Source: JBBSUQ01 sp964389755
GTDB lineage: Bacteria > Bacteroidota > Bacteroidia > Flavobacteriales_D > Crocinitomicaceae
Reading direction: 5' to 3'
Length of the DNA: 63,623 nucleotides
Assembly (NCBI GenBank): GCA_964389755.1
Contig: CAYMEW010000025.1
Location: 1-63,623, forward strand
In this document: piece by piece, positions 23,674-32,319 of the stretch
Layout: each line of letters opens with the position of its first letter
Position numbering within the stretch: position 1 is the stretch's first letter
Made by a program: the position numbers and the translations under genes
Notes under the pieces: generated by a model
Told to the model about the DNA's origin: nothing
Databases searched by the model: none
Seen by the model: only the letters and a program-made list of their open reading frames with translations

Positions 23674-26144
23674 GCTTCATTCGTGTCGTTGTAAATTTCC
23701 TGGAGTTTATCAAATACGTTGGCCAGTGCCGCCCCTTTTCCGTAAATGTCTTTCCAGGGATCACCGGTTTTTACGAGGCGTTCGCGCATGGTTTCAATCG
23801 TGAAGTCTGTTGGCCTGATCTTCTGTTCAACCTCATCCCACTCAAGCGGAGCAGAAACGGTGGCCTCTTTTGTCGGCCGAAGCGAATACGGAGCTCCCAT
23901 CGTCTGGCCTTTGCTGTTTTGCAAATAATCGATGTACAGTTTTCCGCGTCTTTTAGCGATCGAACGCTCCACTGTTGTCAGCGTTGGAAATTTACGTTGC
24001 ACGATCTCCGCCATGATCTGCCCGAAAAGCCGGGTTTGTTCGAAACTGGTTTCCTTTGAGACCGGTATGATCACATGGATACCTGTTTTACCACTTGTTT
24101 TCACATACGAACGCACGGCCAGTTCCTCACAAAGTTCCCGGACATAAAGCGCAACCTCGCGAACCTCGTCAAAGGTATTTTTATCCGGATCCAGATCAAT
24201 CAGCATGTAATCGGGAAATTCCAGGTTGCCTTCACGACTGTGCCAGGTGTGGATCTCAAAGGCTGCGAGGTTAACGAGGTAAGCCAGCGTATCCGCATTA
24301 TTGCAGGTCAGGTATTCCAGATCGTGGCCGTTGTGTTCCGAAAAGATCTTTACCGTGTTCACAAATTCCGGAAGATTGAGATTGCCCTTGTCCTTCTGAA
24401 AAAACCCTTTTTTATGAATCCCGTTTGGTAGCCGGTACAGGGAAAGTGGCCGGTCCACCAGATGCGGCAGGATCGTTTCGGCGATCTCCATGTAATAATC
24501 GAGGATATTTTGCTTACTGATTCCCGCTTCCGGGAAAAGTATTTTCGTTGGATTACTAAGTTCAAAGTCACTCTTTTTGTTCATATCCTGTCTCGAATTG
24601 GGAATTGCCTGTGCCGATTTTGCTTCGGTTGGCTCAAGTGTATCGGAAACGTTTTTATCGGTTCGCAAACGTTTAAAAACAGGATGACGCAAACGCTGTT
24701 CTTTCGTTATTTCGGAGTAACTAACTTCGGCAAGTAATTCCGGCTTCATCCAGGTTATTGCTCCTTTCGTGTACCCGATGTCGATTTTTTGTCCGAACGG
24801 ACTGGTTTTGCGGGTGAACTCCTGGAATTTCGCGTGCAATTCTTTCAGCTCCCGGTCTGTAAAACCGGTTCCGCAGTTCCCCACGTATTCCAGTTTACCG
24901 CTTTGCTTCACAGCCAGGATCAGGGAACCGAAGAATTTACGACTGTTTTTCGGCTCTGTATAACCCGCAATAAATACATCCATCGTGTTCTCAGCCTTGA
25001 ATTTTAGCCAGTTCCGTGTCCGCACTCCGGGTGTATAGGTACTTCCTGCATCCTTCCCGATAATTCCTTCTTCCCCTGTGCGAAGGGCTTTTTCTAAAAA
25101 TTTCCGACCGTTACGAATTACAAAAGGAGACAGGCGAATGCGCCCGAATTCGTAATTAGCCATCAGTGCTTCGAGGAGTTCTTTCCGTTCGTGCAGCGGC
25201 AGATCCGTTACCCGGTGATCATTGAGAAACAGGATATCGAATACGTAGAAAAAGAGTTTATCGGAATGCTTGCGTTTCAGGTTCTGTAACTGTTGAAAAT
25301 CAGAAATTCCGGACTCAGTTTCCACCACAATTTCTCCATCCAGCACCACGCTATCCTTAATTCGGGCCAGTTCCTCACAAAGGGGACGATAATCGTTTGA
25401 AAAATTATTACCGTTCCGGCTAAACAACTCGGCTTTTCCGTTATTTATCTTTGCCAGAGCACGGTAACCATCGTACTTTGTTTCGTAAATCCAACCGGCA
25501 TTTTTTCCGGGTAGTTCATTCGAAAGTGTGGCAAGCATCGGGCTTCCGATCTTCGGCCATTCATCCTCCAACTTGTCTGAACTGTGCGCTTTCTTAGCTC
25601 CGGCATGAATTGATTCGATACCGCTTATTTCATATTCATCCAGTGCGAAATCGTCACTTTTCTTAATTAACAGCCAGTTCTCGGCATCATCATTCGTTTT
25701 CATACGTACCAGCGCGAATGAACCGTTCAGATGCGTTCCGTGCAACCGGAATTTCAGGTCACCACTCTCAAGTTCGCGCAGAGCCTCTGCGTCCATTTCT
25801 TTTTTAGGAACTTCTTTAAGTAATTCGAAGGTGCCTTCGTCCCAAATGTCCACCACTCCGGCGCCGTAATTTCCTTCCGGGATTTCACCGTAAAAGGTAG
25901 CATACTGAATGGGATGATCCTCCGTACGCACGGCCAGGCGCTTTTCGCCGGCAACGAGGCTCGGACCTTTGGGAATCGCCCAACTCTTTAAAACTCCTTC
26001 AATCTCGAGGCGGAAATCGTAATGTAGCCGACTGGCAAAATGGCGCTGAACCACGAAGCGAAATTTGGGTGCTTTCAGGGCACGGCCTTTGGGTTCGGGT
26101 GTGCTGTCGAACTGTCTTTTCTGCCAATATGTGTTCAGTCTCAT
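23670..26144 (-). CDS. ligD: DNA ligase D (phosphoesterase-ligase-polymerase)
   Basis: LigD repairs double-strand breaks with Ku. The 824-residue protein has all three domains in the Pseudomonas order. The 3'-phosphoesterase domain (about 28-150) has His35, His41, Asp43 and His77. The ATP-dependent ligase (about 200-510) has adenylation motif ETKYDGYR with Lys223. The primase-polymerase domain (about 540-815) has the metal site DLDPD. It follows ku by 12 bases. Confidence 0.96.
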   Translation of the reverse strand: MRLNTYWQKRQFDSTPEPKGRALKAPKFRFVVQRHFASRLHYDFRLEIEGVLKSWAIPKGPSLVAGEKRLAVRTEDHPIQYATFYGEIPEGNYGAGVVDIWDEGTFELLKEVPKKEMDAEALRELESGDLKFRLHGTHLNGSFALVRMKTNDDAENWLLIKKSDDFALDEYEISGIESIHAGAKKAHSSDKLEDEWPKIGSPMLATLSNELPGKNAGWIYETKYDGYRALAKINNGKAELFSRNGNNFSNDYRPLCEELARIKDSVVLDGEIVVETESGISDFQQLQNLKRKHSDKLFFYVFDILFLNDHRVTDLPLHERKELLEALMANYEFGRIRLSPFVIRNGRKFLEKALRTGEEGIIGKDAGSTYTPGVRTRNWLKFKAENTMDVFIAGYTEPKNSRKFFGSLILAVKQSGKLEYVGNCGTGFTDRELKELHAKFQEFTRKTSPFGQKIDIGYTKGAITWMKPELLAEVSYSEITKEQRLRHPVFKRLRTDKNVSDTLEPTEAKSAQAIPNSRQDMNKKSDFELSNPTKILFPEAGISKQNILDYYMEIAETILPHLVDRPLSLYRLPNGIHKKGFFQKDKGNLNLPEFVNTVKIFSEHNGHDLEYLTCNNADTLAYLVNLAAFEIHTWHSREGNLEFPDYMLIDLDPDKNTFDEVREVALYVRELCEELAVRSYVKTSGKTGIHVIIPVSKETSFEQTRLFGQIMAEIVQRKFPTLTTVERSIAKRRGKLYIDYLQNSKGQTMGAPYSLRPTKEATVSAPLEWDEVEQKIRPTDFTIETMRERLVKTGDPWKDIYGKGAALANVFDKLQEIYNDTNEA

Positions 26145-26156
26145 ACGCGTTCCTTT

Positions 26157-26927
26157 TTAAGACGATTTTTTATGCAGGCTGGCCTTGAGTTGTTCGAGCA
26201 GGTCCCCGGATTTTTTGTGAACGACCTTCATTTTCGCACGGCCTTTCTTCGCAGCAGGTTTTTTCGCTTTCTCTTTAATGATTTTCAACAATTCCGAAGA
26301 ATATTCATCTTTGAACTTATCGATTTTGAAATCGGTGGAATACCGGTCGATCAGGTCCATCGCCATTTCCATTTCCTCTTTTTTGATCTTCGAGGAAGGA
26401 ATCTTGAGTTCGTCGTAGGACCTGATTTCCTGCGCAAAGCGAATGCGGCTTAACACGAGTACTTCATCCATCGGTTTGATCACCGCAAGTGTTTCGAGTG
26501 TTCGCATGACAAACTGACTCAGGCCGACTTTCTTAGACTTTTTAAGCGCCTCGAGCAAAAGTCGATACGCTCGCTCACCGGATTTTTCGGGTTCCAGGAA
26601 GTACGAGTTTTCAAAATAGATCGTATCGATCTCGTCTTCGTTCACAAAATGATTGATCTGAATGGTTTTGGATTTTTCAGGTGATGCCTGCTCAAAATCC
26701 TCGTCGTCCAACAAAATATACCGGTCATCGAGCTGGTAAGCTTTTCCGATATTGTCCCACTCCACTTCTTTTCCGGTATCTTCGTTGACGCGCTTGTAAT
26801 GAATATGCGCCATATCGCGCACATCGACCATGTCCAGGTCCAACCGGCTTTGCTCCGTGGCCGAATACAGGCGCACCGGGATGTTTACCAGTCCGAACCC
26901 TATTGTTCCTTTCCAAATTGCTCTCAT
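26157..26927 (-). CDS. ku: Non-homologous end-joining protein Ku
   Basis: Ku is a DNA-end-binding homodimer that recruits LigD. The 256 residues begin MRAIWKGTIGFGLVNIPVRL, the family N-terminus, and contain the Ku core (about 1-220) with PMDEVLVLSRIRFAQE. The C-terminus is a lysine-rich tail (KEKAKKPAAKKGRAKMK) likely to bind DNA or LigD. It lies between the SDR gene (19-base gap) and ligD (12-base gap). Confidence 0.96.
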   Translation of the reverse strand: MRAIWKGTIGFGLVNIPVRLYSATEQSRLDLDMVDVRDMAHIHYKRVNEDTGKEVEWDNIGKAYQLDDRYILLDDEDFEQASPEKSKTIQINHFVNEDEIDTIYFENSYFLEPEKSGERAYRLLLEALKKSKKVGLSQFVMRTLETLAVIKPMDEVLVLSRIRFAQEIRSYDELKIPSSKIKKEEMEMAMDLIDRYSTDFKIDKFKDEYSSELLKIIKEKAKKPAAKKGRAKMKVVHKKSGDLLEQLKASLHKKSS

Positions 26928-26946
26928 ATGCTTCCTTTAACCGTTT

Positions 26947-27816
26947 TTAACCGTTAACAATTTCTCCTCCGTTCACGTGAATTACCTGTCCGCTGACATA
27001 ACTGGAATCATCGGAAGCCAGAAATACATAAGCCGGGGCCACTTCTTCCGGTTGACCGGGTCGTTTCATCGGAGAATCCGTACCAAATTTTGCTACTTTT
27101 TCCTTTGGAAAGGTAGACGGTATCAGGGGCGTCCAAATGGGTCCGGGAGCCACTCCGTTTACGCGGACCTTGCGCTCGAGCAGATTGGCCGACAGACTGC
27201 GCGTAAAGGAAACTACCGCTCCTTTCGTGGAACTGTAATCCACGAGTGCGGGGCTGCCTCGATAGGCGGTGACAGACGTCGTATTCACAATTGCCGCACC
27301 TTCGGGCATGGCATTCAGCAGGTTCTGTGTCATCCAAAACATGGAGAAAATATTTGCATGAAAGGTTTTTAGCAAATGTTCGGTTGTGATATCGAGGAAA
27401 TCTTTTTCAGGATACTGTTGACCGGCATTGTTGACCAGCACGTGAACTTCTTTGAAATCGGATATAATTCGTTTGCAAACGGATGCGCACTTTTTTTCCG
27501 AAGCAATATCTGCAGGATACAAGCGACATTTTTTCCCCGAAATTTTCTTTACATCCGCCGCTGTTCGCGTTGCATCTTCTTTATCGGCAGGCAGAAATAC
27601 AATTCCTACCTCCGCACCTTCTTCCGCAAATGCGAGGGCAACAGCACGTCCTATTCCACTGTCGCCCCCGGTAATGATGCAGTTTTTTCCTTCCAGTCGG
27701 CCCTTTCGGGCATTTTCCGGACTCGACTTCGGAACAGGATTCATTTGCGTTTCCTTTCCGGGCCGCGCCTGCGTTTGTTCACTGAATGCTTTTCGTTCTT
27801 TACCTCCTTTTTGCAT
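26947..27816 (-). CDS. SDR oxidoreductase, general-stress type (YghA/GSP39-like)
   Basis: The 289-residue protein is a classical short-chain dehydrogenase: nucleotide motif ITGGDSGIGRAVALAF (about 45-60), NNAG, a serine before the YSSTK catalytic pair, and a C-terminal VSGQVIHVNGGE. The N-terminal 40 residues before the Rossmann fold are basic and proline-rich, as in stress-induced SDRs. The start at 27816 is preferred because the longer frame would run through the DUF6496 gene. Its position upstream of ku and ligD suggests a shared stress regulon; substrate unknown. Confidence 0.9.
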   Translation of the reverse strand: MQKGGKERKAFSEQTQARPGKETQMNPVPKSSPENARKGRLEGKNCIITGGDSGIGRAVALAFAEEGAEVGIVFLPADKEDATRTAADVKKISGKKCRLYPADIASEKKCASVCKRIISDFKEVHVLVNNAGQQYPEKDFLDITTEHLLKTFHANIFSMFWMTQNLLNAMPEGAAIVNTTSVTAYRGSPALVDYSSTKGAVVSFTRSLSANLLERKVRVNGVAPGPIWTPLIPSTFPKEKVAKFGTDSPMKRPGQPEEVAPAYVFLASDDSSYVSGQVIHVNGGEIVNG

Positions 27817-27826
27817 CGCGCGAAAA

Positions 27827-28015
27827 TTAATTATCGTCCGAATCTTTCTTGTCCGGCACTTTATATCCTTTTTCGCGTGCCTCGCTAATGCCAATCGCAA
27901 CGGCTTGTTTCCGGTTTGTGACCTTGTCGCCATTACTTGATTTCAGATCGCCTTCTTCATATTCGTGCATGACGTCTTCAATTTTTTCCTGTGCTTTTTT
28001 AGAATATTTTGCCAT
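27827..28015 (-). CDS. Small DUF6496 family protein
   Basis: The 62-residue hydrophilic protein reads AKYSKKAQEKIEDVMHEY, then LKSSNGDKVTNRKQAVAIG and SEAREKGYKVP, the DUF6496 pattern. Members are small basic/acidic stress-associated proteins of unknown role. It is the first gene of the apparent DUF6496-SDR-ku-ligD operon, 10 bases before the SDR start. Confidence 0.85.
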   Translation of the reverse strand: MAKYSKKAQEKIEDVMHEYEEGDLKSSNGDKVTNRKQAVAIGISEAREKGYKVPDKKDSDDN

Positions 28016-28334
28016 GATATTTTGATTTTTATAGTTCTGACTAAAAAACAGGAAAAATCATGCCGCCGCTCTTAAAACTGGCTGAACAGTATGCCTAAAA
28101 CCACTTCGCAGGTCCGAAGCGGGGCATGCTGGCATATTTTCGAGTAAAATCCTCCCCAAAACCGGGACATAACGAAGCAATTTAGCTATCTTTGCGACCC
28201 GTATGAAAAAAGGAAACGTATTTACTTCTATGATTACTCCGCCCTGAAGCACTGAATAAGTGTTCGGCAAAGGCGTATTTCCATGAAATACCCGACTTCG
28301 TTTTTTTCAATTTTTCATATTCCAATTTCAGTTC
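28016..28334. promoter_or_regulatory. 319-base divergent intergenic region (NHEJ operon / sulP)
   Basis: It separates the minus-strand NHEJ operon from plus-strand sulP. A perfect TATCTTTG lies at 28187-28194 on the plus strand, followed at 28203 by a 14-codon open frame (MKKGNVFTSMITPP) ending at 28247. A weak AGCACT/AGTGTT stem follows. No longer gene is supported. Confidence 0.5.
28187..28194 (+). promoter_or_regulatory. -7 element TATCTTTG upstream of sulP
   Basis: A perfect TAnnTTTG, about 140 bases before the sulP start. If used, it gives sulP an unusually long leader for this window. Confidence 0.5.
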
Positions 28335-29921
28335 ATGAAACTCTTTTTTAATCTTTTCGATCTTCGACAAAAAGTCGATTATAAAACCGAAATTCTTTCA
28401 GGTCTCACCGTGGCTCTGGCTCTGATCCCAGAGGCAATCGCCTTCGCACTCATTGCCGGTTTATCACCGCTTACAGGACTATACGCGGCTTTTACCATGG
28501 GTTTCGTGACTTCCATTCTTGGCGGACGTCCGGGAATGATCTCCGGTGCAACCGGCGCAGTTGCCGTGGTTTACCTGGGACTAATCGCAGCCCTCAAACA
28601 ACTGAACCCGGACATGTCTGTGGAGGAAATAACACAGTATGTTTTCGCAACGGTCATCCTGGCCGGCCTCATACAAATTATCGCCGGATTATTGAAACTC
28701 GGGAAATTTATCCGCCTGGTACCGCATCCGGTGATGTTCGGTTTTGTGAACGGACTAGCCATCGTGATCTTTTCGGCTCAACTCGATCAGTTCAAACTCC
28801 GTGATGCTTCCGGCGACCTGAACTGGATGCAGGGAAGCGACCTGTGGATCATGATCGGTCTGGTTTTGCTGACGATGCTCATCATTTGGGGCCTTCCGAG
28901 GCTTACAAAGGCTTTCCCGTCTTCCCTTGCAGCGATCCTCGTTGTTTCGCTTCTGGTACTCGGCTTCGGGATCGACACGAAAACCGTTGCCGATAATTTG
29001 CAGCCCGGCGAATCGATTGCTGGAGGCTTCCCTCCGCTGTCCTTCCCTTCAATTCCATTTACCTGGGAAACGCTCCGAACGATCCTGCCTTATTCGTTTA
29101 TCGTGGCGGGAGTCGGTCTGATCGAAAGTCTTTTAACACTGAACCTCATCGATGAGATCACGCAGACGCGCGGACGCGGTAATAAAGAAGCTGTGGCGCA
29201 GGGAACCGCAAACCTTGTGACGGGTTTTTTGAGTGGAATGGGCGGCTGCGCGATGATCGGACAAAGTCTCATTAATATTTCTTCAGGTGCCCGTGCCCGC
29301 CTTTCAGGCATCGTGGCTTCCGTGATGTTGCTGGTATTTATTATGTTCGGCGCCTCACTGATCGAACGGCTTCCGATGGCGGCACTTACCGGCGTTATGT
29401 TCATGGTTTCGATCGGAACCTTTGAGTGGGCGAGTTTACGCACTTTTCGCCGCATGCCGAAGTCGGATGTACTGGTGATGGTCGTGGTGACGCTCGTTAC
29501 CGTGTTTTTGCACAACCTGGCACTGGCCGTCCTGATCGGTGTTATTATTTCGGCCCTCGTCTTCGCATGGGAAAATGCACGTCGCATTCGCGCCAGGAAA
29601 TATACCGACGACAAGGGGATCAAGCATTACGAGATTTACGGGCCTTTATTTTTTGGATCCGTTTCGACTTTTCACGAAAAATTTGACGTTCAAAACGATC
29701 CGGAAGAAGTGATCATTGATTTTTCAGAAAGCCGGATCACGGATATGTCCGCCATCGAGGCCTTGAATGCACTGACCGCCCGTTATCACCGCGCAGGGAA
29801 AAAACTGCACTTATTGCACCTTAGCGACGATTGCAGGAAACTACTCCTGAATGCTGACAAATTAATCGAAGTCAATGTACTGGAAGATCCTACTTATAAA
29901 GTAGTTACCGATCGGCTCTGA
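28335..29921 (+). CDS. SulP family anion transporter with STAS domain
   Basis: The 528-residue protein has about 10-12 membrane segments (about 20-400). The SulP signature region is near ALALIPEAIAFALIAGLSPL, cited here by the first 20 residues, and TGFLSGMGGCAMIGQSLIN lies in the core. The C-terminal STAS domain (about 430-525) includes EVIIDFSESRITDMSAIEAL. Members carry sulfate, bicarbonate or other anions; the substrate cannot be told. Monocistronic, with a possible long leader. Confidence 0.93.
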   Translation: MKLFFNLFDLRQKVDYKTEILSGLTVALALIPEAIAFALIAGLSPLTGLYAAFTMGFVTSILGGRPGMISGATGAVAVVYLGLIAALKQLNPDMSVEEITQYVFATVILAGLIQIIAGLLKLGKFIRLVPHPVMFGFVNGLAIVIFSAQLDQFKLRDASGDLNWMQGSDLWIMIGLVLLTMLIIWGLPRLTKAFPSSLAAILVVSLLVLGFGIDTKTVADNLQPGESIAGGFPPLSFPSIPFTWETLRTILPYSFIVAGVGLIESLLTLNLIDEITQTRGRGNKEAVAQGTANLVTGFLSGMGGCAMIGQSLINISSGARARLSGIVASVMLLVFIMFGASLIERLPMAALTGVMFMVSIGTFEWASLRTFRRMPKSDVLVMVVVTLVTVFLHNLALAVLIGVIISALVFAWENARRIRARKYTDDKGIKHYEIYGPLFFGSVSTFHEKFDVQNDPEEVIIDFSESRITDMSAIEALNALTARYHRAGKKLHLLHLSDDCRKLLLNADKLIEVNVLEDPTYKVVTDRL

Positions 29922-30219
29922 ACCATTAGGGACCGGGCAACCGGGAAGTGATACGCCTTCGAAAAGCATTTTTTTTCGTTTATTTTCACCTGTCTGAAAT
30001 AAACGGACTAATTGCTGCGTTAAAAAAGTCATGCAGCGATTCAACCGCAATAACCTTATCCGAATCACCGGTGAATTCTTCACTGGTTCCTTCGCATTTA
30101 GACTCATGCTTTCACCGATTTTTTGTAACCGGCCGGAGCCACACCTGATCACGCATACCTGTATTTACTCCATTCACAAAGTCAGCGCAAGATCGCGGTA
30201 AAGCGGGCCTGACCTTCTT
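29922..30219. other. 298-base gap between sulP and the AraC gene
   Basis: Convergent ends of sulP and the minus-strand araC-like gene. I see no gene, RNA or strong hairpin in it. Confidence 0.5.
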
Positions 30220-30795
30220 TTACTGCTGCCTGTCCTGATCGTTCTCCGATCTTCGTTTAAGCCCGAGTTTCCGGTATTCGGAAGGGCTGTAACCACTTAC
30301 CTGTTTAAACTGGCGGCTAAGGTGTGCAGGACTACTGTAATTGAGCCTGGCAGCGATCTCACTCATGGTCAGTTCGGGATCTTCCATCATTTCACGGACA
30401 CGTGTAATGCGTTGCAGGATAAAAAAACGACCGATCGTATTTTTCATTTGATCCTGGAATACAGCAGAAAGCGTATCGTAATCTTTTCCGAATTCCCGTG
30501 AAAGCAGGTCCGACAAATTTTCGGAAAGGGCAGCATCTTCTTCCCATACACAACGAATGATGCGAATGCGTATCAGCTCGGCGAGTAAGAGCGGTTCACT
30601 ATCGATCAATGAGAAACCGACTGCTTCGAGGCTCGTTTTTACGCGTTCAAGTTGATCATCTGTAGGTTTTTCAGCCACTTCCGCTTCACCGAGTTCCACA
30701 TGCAGCGGATGCAGTCCGGCATGTATAAGTTCTGCGCGTACGACCATTTTACAACGATCGCAGATCATATTCCGGATGTGAAAAACGAATGACAT
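30220..30795 (-). CDS. AraC-family regulator with N-terminal HMA-like CxxC segment
   Basis: The 191-residue protein has a C-terminal AraC DNA-binding domain (about 95-180): MSEIAARLNYSSPAHLSRQFK is the helix-turn-helix, cited by its first 20 residues at most as MSEIAARLNYSSPAHLSRQF, and VSGYSPSEYRKL is the conserved end. The N-terminus (1-75) resembles a heavy-metal-associated fold with MICDRC (Cys12, Cys15) and a beta-alpha pattern, suggesting metal or thiol sensing. No metal pump is nearby; the neighbours are an L,D-transpeptidase, a metallo-beta-lactamase and rhodaneses. It could be the last gene of that minus-strand run (34-base gap). Confidence 0.85.
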   Translation of the reverse strand: MSFVFHIRNMICDRCKMVVRAELIHAGLHPLHVELGEAEVAEKPTDDQLERVKTSLEAVGFSLIDSEPLLLAELIRIRIIRCVWEEDAALSENLSDLLSREFGKDYDTLSAVFQDQMKNTIGRFFILQRITRVREMMEDPELTMSEIAARLNYSSPAHLSRQFKQVSGYSPSEYRKLGLKRRSENDQDRQQ

Positions 30796-30829
30796 GAACT
30801 TCTTTAAAAGTAAGAAAGATCAGCGTTCT

Positions 30830-31483
30830 TCAATAGTAAATTTCGAGAAGAAGCGGTTTTTTAGCTTTTTCGATGTATTCTTCGAGGACCGGGAAAAAGT
30901 TTTCTGAGACCATCGGACACCCAAGGCTGTTGCAAATCGGGAAATCCTGCTCTTCGTCCGGTACGCATTGATAGCGATGCAATACGATCAGGCGGTCGAA
31001 TGCTTTGCTGTTCGTCGGATCAAGTCCGTATAGTTTATAGGCTTTTCCGAACATACCCGCATAACTGTAACCAATCTTATACCTTCCAAGCGATGAGCGA
31101 TACGATTCTGGAACATTTCCGAATACAAGACTGTCGGCAATGCCCGTTTCACACCCACTGCCGTGTGCCACAAGTCCGCTGGTGAGTACGCGCGAAGAAT
31201 CGAGATCATAGACGAAAAAACGCTTGTTCCCCGACGGAATTCGCATATCCACCAGGAAAACAGTATGCGCATCATAAGCCGGATGCTTTGCAATGTAGGA
31301 GCGCAATTGCCTTGCTTTTTCGCTATAACGCCTGTAGCTAATGAGGGTATCAGGCTCTTCCGCCTTCGCCGGTTCCTGATCTTCAACCCGTGAATGCTTT
31401 GTGGCAGGTTGTGAAACAACATGGAAACGTGTAAAAAAGAATATGGCCGAGAGAATCAGTGCTGCAAGAATGATCAGTTTCAT
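30830..31483 (-). CDS. L,D-transpeptidase-like protein (YkuD_2 type)
   Basis: The 217-residue protein has an N-terminal membrane segment or uncleaved signal (about 1-20) and a murein L,D-transpeptidase catalytic domain of the YkuD_2 family: HGSGCETG near 107, YKIGYSYAG, and the catalytic block ICNSLGCPMVSENFF near 182-196. The proposed role is non-classical 3-3 peptidoglycan cross-linking or protein attachment in the periplasm. It follows a B1 metallo-beta-lactamase by 44 bases on the same strand. Confidence 0.85.
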   Translation of the reverse strand: MKLIILAALILSAIFFFTRFHVVSQPATKHSRVEDQEPAKAEEPDTLISYRRYSEKARQLRSYIAKHPAYDAHTVFLVDMRIPSGNKRFFVYDLDSSRVLTSGLVAHGSGCETGIADSLVFGNVPESYRSSLGRYKIGYSYAGMFGKAYKLYGLDPTNSKAFDRLIVLHRYQCVPDEEQDFPICNSLGCPMVSENFFPVLEEYIEKAKKPLLLEIYY

Positions 31484-31527
31484 TTGCCGATGGTTTTACG
31501 GAATAACGAAGACTTGCCCGAAATGTT

Positions 31528-32271
31528 TCACTGCGCGGAAAACAGCGCAATCGTATAATTTAGTAAGTGCGTATCCCCTACTGCTCCGTGTCCGGGCACC
31601 ACGTACTCGGCCCGAGCAAATGCTCGACTTACCTTCCTGACAGTTTTGGGCCAGGCTTTTACATCTGCATCCGCCAGGTTTCCTTTCCCCGAACCGTCCG
31701 ATTTGATCATGCACCCGCCGAATAGAACTTTTTCGGAAGGAATGTATGACACGATGTTATCGGAGGTATGCGCTTTTCCAAAATAGCGATTTATGACGGT
31801 TTCTCCGCCGATTTCCAGGGTGAGTGCTTTGCGAAATCCATGTTGCGGAATTTCCGGATGATACAGGGTGTCCATTCGCGCCAGTGCAATCGTGCGCTCG
31901 GAAGCGTAGGAAGGAATTCCATGTTCGTGGAAGGCGCGCAGGCCTCCCAGGCAGTCATCGTGAAAATGATTCACCACCACGCCTTTTATTTGAGCGTCGT
32001 ACTTCGATTCGATGTATTCGATCAGCCGTTCGGAAGCCTCGTTAACAGTCGGTGCATCAAGTATGAGTGCTTCGCCGTTCCGGATAAACACAAGGCCATT
32101 ACAGGGAACATTGCCCCACTCCTTCGTTTCCAGGTAACTGACGTGTAAAAGTACGTGTTCGGTAAGTGGTTTGATGTCGATTAAATTTACATTTTCTCTA
32201 TCAGGCGTGCGATAGGACGTATGTAGGACAAAAAGTAAGAATGCTGAAAAATAGAGCCCGGCCTGCTTCAT
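31528..32271 (-). CDS. Subclass B1 metallo-beta-lactamase
   Basis: The 247-residue protein has a signal peptide and the complete B1 zinc sites. NHFHDDCLGG gives His102, His104 and Asp106; GKAHTSDN gives His168; FGGCMIKS gives Cys187; and VVPGHG gives His228. Lys190 and Asn198 (GKGNLADA) correspond to the B1 substrate-binding Lys224 and Asn233. B1 enzymes hydrolyse penicillins, cephalosporins and carbapenems in the periplasm. There is no sign of a mobile element or integron around it, so it looks like a resident chromosomal gene, as in other Flavobacteriia. Activity is inferred from motifs only. Confidence 0.92.
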   Translation of the reverse strand: MKQAGLYFSAFLLFVLHTSYRTPDRENVNLIDIKPLTEHVLLHVSYLETKEWGNVPCNGLVFIRNGEALILDAPTVNEASERLIEYIESKYDAQIKGVVVNHFHDDCLGGLRAFHEHGIPSYASERTIALARMDTLYHPEIPQHGFRKALTLEIGGETVINRYFGKAHTSDNIVSYIPSEKVLFGGCMIKSDGSGKGNLADADVKAWPKTVRKVSRAFARAEYVVPGHGAVGDTHLLNYTIALFSAQ

Positions 32272-32319
32272 CGGATTTTTAGTACAAAGATAGCGAAGGC
32301 CCGGCTTTCCGATCCCTTT

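Noticed and set aside
28182..28370. 62-codon minus-strand frame at the sulP start
   Set aside because: It is antisense to the N-terminus of sulP and to its leader; no independent support.
31528..32271. Persulfide dioxygenase (ETHE1-like) because of the rhodanese neighbours
   Set aside because: The B1-specific Cys187, the HxHxD pattern without a following His, and Lys190 and Asn198 identify a B1 beta-lactamase rather than ETHE1.
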